A stretch of DNA of 64,000 nucleotides from Blautia sp. An249 (lineage in GTDB: Bacteria; Bacillota; Clostridia; Lachnospirales; Lachnospiraceae), in contig NZ_NFJL01000009.1 in the NCBI RefSeq assembly GCF_002159835.1, positions 1 through 64,000 of the forward strand, written 5' to 3'. Positions 1-6,567 of the stretch are shown piece after piece. Below the pieces are notes generated by a model. The model saw nothing but the letters and a program-made list of their open reading frames with translations, searched no databases and was not told where the DNA came from. A program made the translations under genes and the position numbers. Positions within the stretch are counted from its first letter, which is position 1; each line of letters starts with the position of its first letter.

Positions 1-447
1 ACCGGGCCCCAGGGGGAGCAGGGCATCCAGGGGGAACAGGGACCCAAAGGAGAGAAGGGGGATCCCTTTGCCATTGCCAAAACTTTTACATCGATTGCGG
101 AAATGAATGCGGGATTTTCCGCGGACGGTGTGAAAGAAGGACAGTTTGTCCTGATTGACACCGGGAGCGTAGAGGATGAAGACAACGCCAAACTGTACGT
201 AAAGGGCAGTACATCGTATACCTACATCACAGACCTTTCCGGCGCAAATGGTATGACCGGACCTCAGGGTCCTCAGGGAAAACAGGGAATCCAGGGCGAA
301 AAAGGAGACACCGGAGAGCAGGGGCCGAAAGGGGATACCGGGGAAAAAGGAGAAAAAGGAGATACTGGGGCGCAGGGACCGGCCGGCCAGACGCCGGACC
401 TTGAAATCCGGGAAGATGGACACTTATATGCCATCTATGAGGAGTGA
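1..447 (+). CDS. Collagen-like phage tail protein, 3' part
   Basis: The frame is open from the left edge and ends with TGA at 445-447, so the N-terminus lies outside the window. Two blocks of Gly-X-Y triplets (GPQGEQG type at about 1-60, and about 253-390) flank a short non-repeat segment. The last residues are an acidic tail. Collagen-like triplets of this kind are common in tail fibres and neck or tail appendages of Firmicute phages, where they form trimeric stalks. The next genes are a second tail-like protein, a holin and an endolysin, which supports a phage origin. The exact tail component cannot be named from this fragment. Confidence 0.75.
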   Translation, partial: TGPQGEQGIQGEQGPKGEKGDPFAIAKTFTSIAEMNAGFSADGVKEGQFVLIDTGSVEDEDNAKLYVKGSTSYTYITDLSGANGMTGPQGPQGKQGIQGEKGDTGEQGPKGDTGEKGEKGDTGAQGPAGQTPDLEIREDGHLYAIYEE

Positions 448-452
448 TCCGT

Positions 453-1106
453 ATGGCAAAAAGAGAGATAGATTTAGGGAGCGTCATCGGTCCCCAGGGG
501 CCGCCTGGGGAAGTTCCGGACCTGGCGCAGGAAACCATCCCCTTTTCCAAAGCATCCAGCCGCGTGAACATCTCCCCGGATGAAACGATGACCGTTAACC
601 TGGGGAGAATCATGAAATACCTGGCGGATTTACAGACCGTGGCCTTTTCCGGGCTGTACCAGGACTTAGGATATAAGCCTGTCATCATTGCCAACCTGCT
701 AAGCAGCAGCGACAGCTCGATCTTAGCAGCAAGCATGGGGAAGAAGCTTGCGGAGATGGTAGGGACGCTTTCCGAACTGGACACTGAGGTATCGGCGGAT
801 TTGGTAAAAGCCATTAACAGCCTGGTGGAGCGTCTGAATACCCTGGAAGCCAGCAGACAGTCGGGAATATCGGAAGCCATCACCGTAAGTGCCAGCGGAA
901 TCACGGAAAAACGCATCAACTTCCCGAAAGCGTTTGCCAGTATCCCCAATGTAGTGGCCTGCTTTTATTCCGGTTCTACAGAGGTAAACTTCTCAAAAGT
1001 AAATTTATCCGTAATCGATATTGATACCACTGGATTTACAGCCAAAATCTTTAACGGGCATACCGGCCGCTTTGCACCAAATATCGAATGGCAGGCATCC
1101 ATATAA
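453..1106 (+). CDS. Phage tail-associated protein with short collagen-like motif
   Basis: The preferred start is ATG 453, nine bases after a GAGGAG ribosome site that overlaps the end of the collagen-like gene; an in-frame GTG at 444 is the alternative. The product is about 217 residues. It opens with a single short Gly-Pro-Gln-Gly-Pro-Pro-Gly stretch near residues 13-19 and then has a helical middle and a beta-rich C-terminal half (from about residue 145) with a phrase typical of phage tail and baseplate C-terminal modules. No enzyme motif is visible. Position between the tail fibre gene and the holin suggests a fibre tip or baseplate accessory. The function is inferred from context only. 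Confidence 0.6.
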   Translation: MAKREIDLGSVIGPQGPPGEVPDLAQETIPFSKASSRVNISPDETMTVNLGRIMKYLADLQTVAFSGLYQDLGYKPVIIANLLSSSDSSILAASMGKKLAEMVGTLSELDTEVSADLVKAINSLVERLNTLEASRQSGISEAITVSASGITEKRINFPKAFASIPNVVACFYSGSTEVNFSKVNLSVIDIDTTGFTAKIFNGHTGRFAPNIEWQASI

Positions 1107-1131
1107 GAAAAAAAGAAGGGAAAGTGAGGAT

Positions 1132-1611
1132 ATGAAGAAAATGAATTACGCAGAAGCGATTATAGACAGCTATAATGCAGTTGTTGGAACAGTGATTGCA
1201 GTGCTCTCTTATCTGTTAGGAGAACACTGGATCCTGTTTGTGGCCTTTTTGTTTTTAAATTTGGCAGACTGGGTGACCGGTTGGATGAAGAGCCGGATGG
1301 CCGGAAAGGAAAACTCTGTAAAAGGCTGGAAAGGAGTCCTGAAAAAACTTGGATACTGGCTGATGATTCTGGTGGCCTTCGGGGCATCTGCCGTCTTTAT
1401 AGAGATTGGAAAAACCATAGGGATTGATTTAGGGATTACCACTTTACTGGGATGGTTTGTGTTGGCATCCCTGCTTATTAATGAGATAAGGTCTATCCTG
1501 GAGAACTTTGTGGAGGCCGGCTATCATGTACCCACAATTTTAATCAAAGGGTTGGAAGTAGCAGATAAAATGGTAAATAAAGAAGAATCCGAAAAGGAAG
1601 AAAAATCATAA
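1132..1611 (+). CDS. Phage holin (phage_holin_4 / TcdE-like family)
   Basis: Start ATG 1132 follows a GTGAGGA ribosome site. The 159-residue product has four hydrophobic segments (about residues 15-32, 34-50, 72-92 and 98-118), the conserved LADWVTGW phrase of the phage_holin_4 family after the second segment, and a charged Lys/Glu-rich C-terminal tail. Holins of this family make membrane lesions that let the endolysin reach the cell wall at the end of the phage cycle. The endolysin gene lies 56 bp downstream, as usual in a lysis cassette. A hairpin terminator sits between the two, so endolysin expression may be partly uncoupled. Confidence 0.85.
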   Translation: MKKMNYAEAIIDSYNAVVGTVIAVLSYLLGEHWILFVAFLFLNLADWVTGWMKSRMAGKENSVKGWKGVLKKLGYWLMILVAFGASAVFIEIGKTIGIDLGITTLLGWFVLASLLINEIRSILENFVEAGYHVPTILIKGLEVADKMVNKEESEKEEKS

Positions 1612-1612
1612 G

Positions 1613-1638
1613 AAGAATCCGCTCCGGGTTCTTTTTTT
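1613..1638 (+). terminator. Intrinsic terminator between holin and endolysin
   Basis: AAGAATCC at 1613-1620 pairs with GGGTTCTT at 1626-1633 (eight pairs including one T-G wobble) across a five-base loop, and a run of T follows. It begins directly after the holin stop codon. Confidence 0.6.
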
Positions 1639-1667
1639 AATAGGAAGATACGAAAGGGCTTTTAATT

Positions 1668-3089
1668 ATGACAAAACAAGAATTTATCACCCAGATCGCC
1701 GGGTATGTACAGAAATATGCACCACAGTATGAAATTAAGTGCTGCAGCGCTGTGATTGCCCAGGCTATCTTAGAGAGCGGCTGGGGAGGAAGCCGGCTGG
1801 CAGCCCAGTACCACAATTATTTCGGGCTGAAATGCGGTACCAAGTGGACAGGCCCTTCTGTCAATATGGCCACACAGGAAGAGTATCAGCCGGGGACATT
1901 GACTACAATAAAGGATAATTTCCGTGTTTATGGCAGCATGGAAGAAGGCGTGAAAGGGTATTTTGAATTCATCCAGTTATCCCGGTATCAGAACTTGAAA
2001 GGTATTAAGGATCCACAGACGTACCTGGAGACAATCAAAGCGGATGGATACGCCACAAGCAGTAATTATGTGGCCAATACGATGGCGGTGGTTAATCAGT
2101 ACAACCTGATACAGTATGACAAGGAGGGGTTAAAAATGAGTAAAATTGAGAAAGCAATAAAACAGATGGAAGCCTGGGCGAATGATTCTGCACACGGCTA
2201 TGACCAGACTTACCGGTGGGGAGAAAAAGGAGATTACGACTGTTCTTCCGCCGTGATTCAGGCTTATGAAAATGCAGGGGTTCCTGTGAAAACGAAAGGA
2301 GCCACCTATACCGGAAATATGCGGAGTGTGTTCCTCCAGTGCGGATTTAAAGACGTGACAAGTAAATGCAACTTATCTACAGGATCCGGATTAAAGCGCG
2401 GAGACGTCCTTTTAAATACCGTGCATCATACGGCTATGTATTGCGGAAATGGAAAAGAAGTAGAAGCAAGTATCAATGAAAAGGGGACGGCGACGGGAGG
2501 AAAGCCGGGAGACCAGACAGGGAAAGAATTTCTTATTCGTTCCTACCGGAATTATCCCTGGAATTATGTGCTTCGATATGAAGAGGCAGAACTGGTTATT
2601 GATGCTAATCACTGGTTAGAAAAAGGAGATACAGGGGCTTTAGTAAAAGAAGTCCAGGAAGATTTGATTTACTTAGGCTTTTCCTGCGGATCGGATGGGG
2701 CAGACGGAGAATACGGGGATAACACCGTCAAAGCGGTGAAGGCAGCCCAGAAGGCCTACGGTTTAACCCAGGACGGCCAGTACGGATTAAAGACCAAAAA
2801 CGCCGTAGACAAAGCTGTAGCACAGAAAAAGAAAGAAGAGGAGGCAAATAAGTTGCAGACAGCAGTATTAGATAAAGTAACGTTCCCTTATATCAAAAAA
2901 GGCAGCAAAGGGGTAGGTGTAAGCATGTTACAGACGATGTTAGGAACAAAAGTGACCGGAACCTTTAATGACGATGATGTAAAGGCTTTTAAAACGTTTC
3001 AGAAGAATACCAAACAGAGTCAGGACGGCATCTGTGGAGAAAACGGTTGGAAAGCCGTGGCCGCGCACATGCTGGCAAACACGAAGTAA
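1668..3089 (+). CDS. Phage endolysin: glucosaminidase + Cys/His hydrolase + two PG-binding domains
   Basis: The 473-residue product has four parts. Residues 1-150 match a GH73-type glucosaminidase, with the probable catalytic Glu36 in the phrase AILESGWGG. Residues 157-300 match the phage peptidoglycan hydrolase family Amidase_5/NlpC-P60, with Cys192 in YDCSSAV and His253-His254 as likely catalytic residues. Two peptidoglycan-binding repeats follow at about 308-385 and 405-473. The enzyme would cut glycan and peptide bonds at the end of the lytic cycle. The gene has only a weak ribosome site at its own ATG, but a very strong AAGGAGGGG precedes an in-frame ATG at 2136 (residue 157), so a shorter product without the glucosaminidase is likely. 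Confidence 0.88.
   Translation: MTKQEFITQIAGYVQKYAPQYEIKCCSAVIAQAILESGWGGSRLAAQYHNYFGLKCGTKWTGPSVNMATQEEYQPGTLTTIKDNFRVYGSMEEGVKGYFEFIQLSRYQNLKGIKDPQTYLETIKADGYATSSNYVANTMAVVNQYNLIQYDKEGLKMSKIEKAIKQMEAWANDSAHGYDQTYRWGEKGDYDCSSAVIQAYENAGVPVKTKGATYTGNMRSVFLQCGFKDVTSKCNLSTGSGLKRGDVLLNTVHHTAMYCGNGKEVEASINEKGTATGGKPGDQTGKEFLIRSYRNYPWNYVLRYEEAELVIDANHWLEKGDTGALVKEVQEDLIYLGFSCGSDGADGEYGDNTVKAVKAAQKAYGLTQDGQYGLKTKNAVDKAVAQKKKEEEANKLQTAVLDKVTFPYIKKGSKGVGVSMLQTMLGTKVTGTFNDDDVKAFKTFQKNTKQSQDGICGENGWKAVAAHMLANTK
2121..2138 (+). promoter_or_regulatory. Internal ribosome-binding site and in-frame start within the endolysin
   Basis: AAGGAGGGG at 2121-2129 lies six bases before ATG 2136, which is in frame with the endolysin (residue 157). 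The start falls exactly at the linker between the glucosaminidase and the second catalytic domain, and would give a 317-residue protein. Similar secondary starts are known in other Gram-positive phage endolysins. Confidence 0.6.
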
Positions 3090-3137
3090 TAATGTAGAAA
3101 AGACCATGAAAGTATGGTAAAATAAAAAGGCTGTCGA

Positions 3138-3157
3138 ACCTCCAGCAGAAGGGAGGT
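3138..3157 (+). promoter_or_regulatory. Hairpin that sequesters the ribosome site of the small membrane peptide
   Basis: ACCTCC at 3138-3143 is the exact complement of GGAGGT at 3152-3157, the ribosome site of the peptide starting at 3164. The six-pair stem would hide the site in the full-length mRNA, as in type I toxin mRNAs. Confidence 0.5.
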
Positions 3158-3163
3158 GAGAGC

Positions 3164-3259
3164 ATGGAATATATCATCCGATTCTTTGTTTCGGTCATGG
3201 CAAGTGTAACTGGCTATTACATACGCAAGTGGTTAGACCGGAACGATAAAGACAGCTAA
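3164..3259 (+). CDS. 31-residue membrane peptide, candidate type I toxin
   Basis: This gene encodes a 31-residue peptide: an N-terminal MEY, one hydrophobic helix of about 17 residues, and a basic-acidic tail ending KWLDRNDKDS. That is the general shape of small type I toxins and holin-like toxins of Firmicutes and their phages. It has a strong GGGAGGTG ribosome site that is itself masked by a hairpin, and a hairpin terminator directly after the stop codon. A perfect SigA-type promoter on the opposite strand fires toward it from 3364. It lies between the endolysin and the phage attachment site. Toxicity is inferred from the layout, not seen; a small phage lysis accessory is the alternative. 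Confidence 0.65.
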   Translation: MEYIIRFFVSVMASVTGYYIRKWLDRNDKDS

Positions 3260-3263
3260 CCCC

Positions 3264-3330
3264 AAAAACCCCAGAGACTGGCCTCTCTGGGGTTTCCTTA
3301 AGCATGGAACTAAATCCGATTCTTTAGCTA
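3264..3330 (-). ncRNA. Candidate antisense (antitoxin) RNA
   Basis: A consensus promoter on the minus strand (3336-3364) predicts a transcript starting near 3329 and ending at the shared hairpin near 3264, about 65 nt long. It would be complementary to the 3' untranslated end of the small peptide mRNA. If it reads past the hairpin it would cover the whole peptide gene. Convergent 3'-overlapping antisense RNAs are the antitoxins of type I modules in Clostridioides. The boundaries are inferred. Confidence 0.45.
3266..3298. terminator. Bidirectional terminator shared by toxin-like gene and antisense RNA
   Basis: AAACCCCAGAGA (3266-3277) pairs perfectly with TCTCTGGGGTTT (3284-3295) around a six-base loop. 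On the plus strand it is followed by TTTCCTT and on the minus strand by TTTTT, so it can end both convergent transcripts. Confidence 0.75.
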
Positions 3331-3335
3331 CTCTT

Positions 3336-3364
3336 ATCATATGCTTTTTGGGACTTAAAGTCAA
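3336..3364 (-). promoter_or_regulatory. SigA-type promoter for the antisense RNA
   Basis: Reading the minus strand, TTGACT (3364-3359) and TATGAT (3341-3336) are separated by exactly 17 bases. No minus-strand protein gene lies downstream of it. Confidence 0.65.
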
Positions 3365-3414
3365 CCATATTTTGATGTGGTATGATTTTAATAAAGAAAG
3401 TATTGTATCATCTC

Positions 3415-3436
3415 CGTGTTGCATTTCGTGTTGCAT
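3415..3436 (+). repeat. Pair of 10-bp direct repeats, possible integrase arm sites
   Basis: CGTGTTGCAT occurs at 3415-3424 and again at 3427-3436, two bases apart. Closely spaced 10-12 bp direct repeats just inside an element end are typical of the arm-type sites bound by the N-terminal domain of tyrosine integrases. It lies about 110 bp from the tRNA-like attachment site. Confidence 0.45.
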
Positions 3437-3547
3437 AGTTGTATTTTTCGGAAGAATACATGATGTAATTAAAAAATCAAAAAGCTTTAAAATGCTGTAT
3501 TTATGCGGTGTTTCACGTTTTAGCGGAATGTGTTTCTTCTATATAAT

Positions 3548-3581
3548 AGGTTATCATCCGGTTCGAGTCCGGCCATCGGCA
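3548..3581 (+). other. attR: tRNA gene 3' fragment at the prophage boundary
   Basis: The segment contains a tRNA T-arm (TCCGG, loop TTCGAGT, CCGGC) followed by an acceptor 3' strand CATCGGC and discriminator A. No 5' half of a tRNA lies upstream. The first T-stem pair is a mismatch, as expected if the left part comes from the phage. A tRNA-type terminator follows directly. An acceptor of this sequence with A73 would fit a leucine tRNA, but the identity is a guess. The other end of the element (attL with the complete tRNA and integrase) is left of the window. Confidence 0.65.
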
Positions 3582-3586
3582 GTCTG

Positions 3587-3617
3587 AAAACCTTGAGAAA
3601 TCAAGGTTTTTTCTTTT
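3587..3617 (+). terminator. Terminator originally belonging to the tRNA gene
   Basis: AAAACCTTGA (3587-3596), a GAAA tetraloop and TCAAGGTTTT (3601-3610) form a perfect ten-pair stem followed by TTCTTTTT. It sits five bases after the tRNA fragment. Confidence 0.85.
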
Positions 3618-3683
3618 TAAAAATATATTTCTAAAGAAATTGTGAAAAAAGTCTAAAAACTTCTTATTTTGGAGAAAACTCTT

Positions 3684-3712
3684 TTGACATTCAGAAATAA
3701 TCGCGTTATAGT
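3684..3712 (+). promoter_or_regulatory. SigA promoter of ftsH
   Basis: TTGACA (3684-3689) and TATAGT (3707-3712) are 17 bases apart, about 70 bp before the ftsH start. Confidence 0.8.
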
Positions 3713-3779
3713 ACTTTACAACACAATCCCCAGATAATTTATCGGGTTATTGGAATACTATAGGTGGAGGCGATTGTAT

Positions 3780-5583
3780 TTGGATATAAGAGAGAAAAAA
3801 CCGGAGAAAAAACCTTTGATTTTCTATTACGGCATTGCGATTCTGGTCATCCTTTTACTGAATTTACTTGTTTTTCCCATGGTACGGGAAGGAAGGATTA
3901 AAGAAACCGATTACGGTACATTTCTGGATATGCTGGAGAAAAGGGAAGTAGAGCAGGTAGAAGTAGACGGAGATACCATTTATTTCTCTGCCGGGAACAA
4001 TGGGAGAGAAACGGTATATAAGACCGGGAAGATGGAAGACAATGCCCTGGTGGACCGGCTGCGGGATTCCGGAGCGGAGTTTACCTCAAAGATTGAAACG
4101 GAGCAGTCTCCGATCCTTACTCTTCTGATAAGTTGGGTTCTGCCTCTGGCCTTTTTTGTTTTAATCGGGCAGTGGCTGAGTAAAAAAATGATGAAGTCTA
4201 TGGGGAACGGCCCCGGAGGTATGATGTCCTTCGGAAAAAGTAATGCCAAGATTTATGTGAAATCCTCTACAGGAATTAAATTTACCGATGTGGCAGGAGA
4301 AGATGAGGCAAAAGATTTGCTGACGGAGATTGTGGATTATCTGCATAATCCGCAGAAATACAGAGAAATCGGAGCTTCTATGCCCAAGGGGGCGCTCTTG
4401 GTAGGCCCTCCCGGAACGGGAAAAACACTGTTGGCAAAGGCTGTTGCCGGAGAGGCGGAGGTACCCTTCTTTTCTATTTCTGGCTCAGAGTTTGTAGAAA
4501 TGTTTGTAGGTATGGGAGCAGCCAAGGTCAGAGACTTGTTTAAACAAGCCAATGAAAAAGCGCCCTGCATCGTATTTATTGATGAAATCGATACTATTGG
4601 TAAAAAGCGTGATGGAGCAAGAGATGGACGGATTTGACGGTTCCAGAGGCGTAGTTATTCTGGCGGCTACCAACCGGCCGGATTCCCTGGATCCGGCGCT
4701 GCTGCGCCCCGGCCGTTTCGACAGGAGAATTCCTGTGGAATTGCCGGACTTACAGGGAAGAGAAGAAATCCTGAAAGTTCATGCAAAAAAGATTAAAATT
4801 GCCGATTCCGTTGATTTTCATGAGATTGCCAAAGCAGCGGCAGGAGCTTCCGGGGCAGAGCTGGCCAATGTGGTCAATGAGGCAGCCCTTCGTGCAGTCA
4901 GGGACGGAAGACGATTCGCCACCCAGGCAGATATGGAAGAGAGTATTGAAGTGGTAATTGCAGGATACCAGAAAAAGAACCGGGTGCTTTCCAATAAGGA
5001 AAAGCTGATCGTTTCTTATCATGAGATCGGTCATGCACTGGTGGCGGCAAAACAGACAGATTCTGCTCCTGTGCATAAAATTACGATTATTCCCAGGACT
5101 TCAGGAGCCCTCGGATATACCATGCAGGTAGATGAAAAGGAGCATTTCCTGATGAGTAAAGAAGAACTGGAAAATAAGATTGCAACCCTCACAGGAGGCC
5201 GGGCAGCAGAGGAATTAATCTTCCATTCCATAACTACAGGGGCGTCAAATGACATTGAACAGGCTACGAAACTGGCCCGGGCTATGATTTCCCAGTATGG
5301 AATGAGTGAAGAATTCGGTATGGTTGCCCTTGAAAATATCAGCAATCAATATCTGGGCGGAGACGCTTCCTTAGCCTGTTCCTTTGAAACCCAGACTTTA
5401 CTGGATAAGAAAGTAATTGCTCTGATACGTCAGCAGTATGAAAAAGCCACGAAAATTCTTACAGAAAATATGGCTAAGCTTCATGAGCTTGCAAAATATC
5501 TGTATGAAAATGAGACAATTACAGGAGAAGAATTTATGAATATTCTGGAACACGGCCTGCCGGTTCCCAAAATGATTGAATAA
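3780..5583 (+). pseudogene. ftsH: ftsH-type membrane AAA+ zinc protease, disrupted by an internal deletion
   Basis: The preferred start is TTG 3780, nine bases after GGTGGAGG. The first part encodes two membrane helices, the Walker A phrase GPPGTGKT and Walker [10 protein letters not shown], then runs out of frame at TGA 4635-4637. The second part resumes in another frame with EMDGF, the arginine-finger region RPGRFDR and the zinc-protease motif HEIGH. Between the KKR after Walker B and EMDGF only ten bases remain where the family has about nineteen codons, so roughly 47 bases including the conserved EREQTLNQL segment are missing. That loss shifts the frame. Either the gene is dead, or the read or assembly is faulty. 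A second ftsH copy would be expected elsewhere in the genome. Confidence 0.85.
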
Positions 5584-5591
5584 GGATGGAG

Positions 5592-5612
5592 AGCGGCTGT
5601 TAATCAGCCGCT
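5592..5612. terminator. Hairpin between convergent ftsH and thioesterase genes
   Basis: AGCGGCTG (5592-5599) pairs with CAGCCGCT (5605-5612). It overlaps the last codons of the minus-strand gene. The T-run is poor (TCTTCC), so termination efficiency is uncertain. Confidence 0.45.
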
Positions 5613-6028
5613 TCTTCCATACAAGAGCAGATAACGCTGTAAAGATCAGGGCGGCTTCGTTTTAAAGAAACGGGCTGTCCTTTTTCATTTAAGAAACAAT
5701 GACTGCTGCTGCCGCAGGCCATCAGCTTTTGGGTCTGTGCATCCAGAACCTGATAGTAAAGCTTTAACTTAATGCCGTTAAAACTTTCTACCCGGGCAGT
5801 AAGAAGCACCGTATCTCCAAAATGGACCATAGATTTATAGCTGCAGTCCACAGAAATAACCGGACTCAGAATACCTTCCTGTTCCAGCCGCTGATAAGGA
5901 AATCCAATCTCTTCCAGAAAAACAATCCTCGCTTCTTCAAACCAGCGGATATAATTGGAATGATGGACAATTCCCATCTGATCGGTTTCATAATACTGAA
6001 CTTTATGGGTATAATTGGATGTAAACAT
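5600..6028 (-). CDS. Acyl-CoA thioesterase, YbgC/4-hydroxybenzoyl-CoA family
   Basis: The 142-residue hot-dog-fold protein starts at ATG 6028, nine bases after AAGGAG. The N-terminal phrase YYETDQMGIVHHSNYIRW holds the family's catalytic Asp and the HxxY signature. These enzymes hydrolyse small acyl-CoA thioesters in the cytoplasm; the substrate cannot be told from sequence. It is transcribed alone, convergent with ftsH and divergent from the anti-sigma-like gene. An extended minus 10 (TGGTATAAT, minus strand about 6089-6081) lies upstream. Confidence 0.82.
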   Translation of the reverse strand: MFTSNYTHKVQYYETDQMGIVHHSNYIRWFEEARIVFLEEIGFPYQRLEQEGILSPVISVDCSYKSMVHFGDTVLLTARVESFNGIKLKLYYQVLDAQTQKLMACGSSSHCFLNEKGQPVSLKRSRPDLYSVICSCMEEAAD

Positions 6029-6093
6029 GGCATGAAACTCCTTTTCTTTCGTTCTTTTTGATGTTGTTCCCCGGAGAGTTATTATACCACAGG

Positions 6094-6122
6094 TTGCTTT
6101 TTTGGGAACAGAAAGATATAAT
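6094..6122 (+). promoter_or_regulatory. Promoter of the anti-sigma-like gene and polA
   Basis: TTGCTT (6094-6099) and a perfect TATAAT (6117-6122) are 17 bases apart, within the divergent gap shared with the minus-strand thioesterase. Confidence 0.65.
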
Positions 6123-6183
6123 AAAGGACAGTAAACAGGGAAAGAACAAAGAGAAAGGCAATACAAAAGACAGGAGGGCGGCA

Positions 6184-6531
6184 ATGGACTGCAGAAAAGC
6201 AGAGAGTATGGTGGGAGGATACATCCAGAATACGTTGTCTGTGGATGAATTAAGTGATTTTTTGAAACATATTAAAGAGTGTCCCTCCTGCTATGAAGAG
6301 CTGGAAACGTATTTTATCGTCTATTATGCCATGCAGCATCTGGACGGAGAAAAAGAGGAAACTCTGAATATGAAAAAGCTTCTGGAGCTGGACCTGAAAA
6401 AGAAAGAAAAGTATGTTCATATGAAAAAAATACAGCGCACAATTGCGATAGGTATTTTCTTTTTGATTGTTTTAGGCCTGATGGTGTTTTTCGGAATAAC
6501 CGGGCTTCATATGAACAATATTATTTATTAG
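6184..6531 (+). CDS. Anti-sigma-factor-like zinc-finger membrane protein
   Basis: Start ATG 6184 follows AGGAGG. The 115-residue protein has an N-terminal His-x3-Cys-x2-Cys motif (HIKECPSC), as in zf-HC2 domains of anti-sigma factors, then a charged linker and one membrane helix near residues 83-105. No sigma factor gene lies next to it, so the partner is unknown. Its position directly before polA, 36 bp away in the same direction, suggests cotranscription. Regulation of an ECF sigma factor is a family-based guess; it could also be a membrane-anchored scaffold. Confidence 0.65.
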   Translation: MDCRKAESMVGGYIQNTLSVDELSDFLKHIKECPSCYEELETYFIVYYAMQHLDGEKEETLNMKKLLELDLKKKEKYVHMKKIQRTIAIGIFFLIVLGLMVFFGITGLHMNNIIY

Positions 6532-6567
6532 AAGACCTGAATAAAACAAGCAGATGGAGGAAAAGCA

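Noticed and set aside
253..390. Short tandem DNA repeat that might be a CRISPR array
   Set aside because: The period is nine bases and encodes Gly-X-Y triplets in frame; there are no spacers. No CRISPR array was seen anywhere in the window.
227..949. Long minus-strand open frame opposite the phage tail genes
   Set aside because: It is antisense to two frames with clear collagen-like and tail features, has no ribosome site, and its residue make-up reflects the repeat on the other strand.
3548..3581. A complete tRNA gene
   Set aside because: Only the T-arm and acceptor 3' strand are present; no anticodon arm or D-arm lies upstream.
3348..3587. Plus-strand open frame across the attachment region
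   Set aside because: It runs through the repeats, the tRNA fragment and into the terminator, has no ribosome site, and is cysteine/phenylalanine-rich as expected of random AT-rich sequence.
4552..5583. Programmed frameshift in ftsH
   Set aside because: No slippery sequence is present, and the join would still lack about sixteen conserved residues, so a deletion explains it better.
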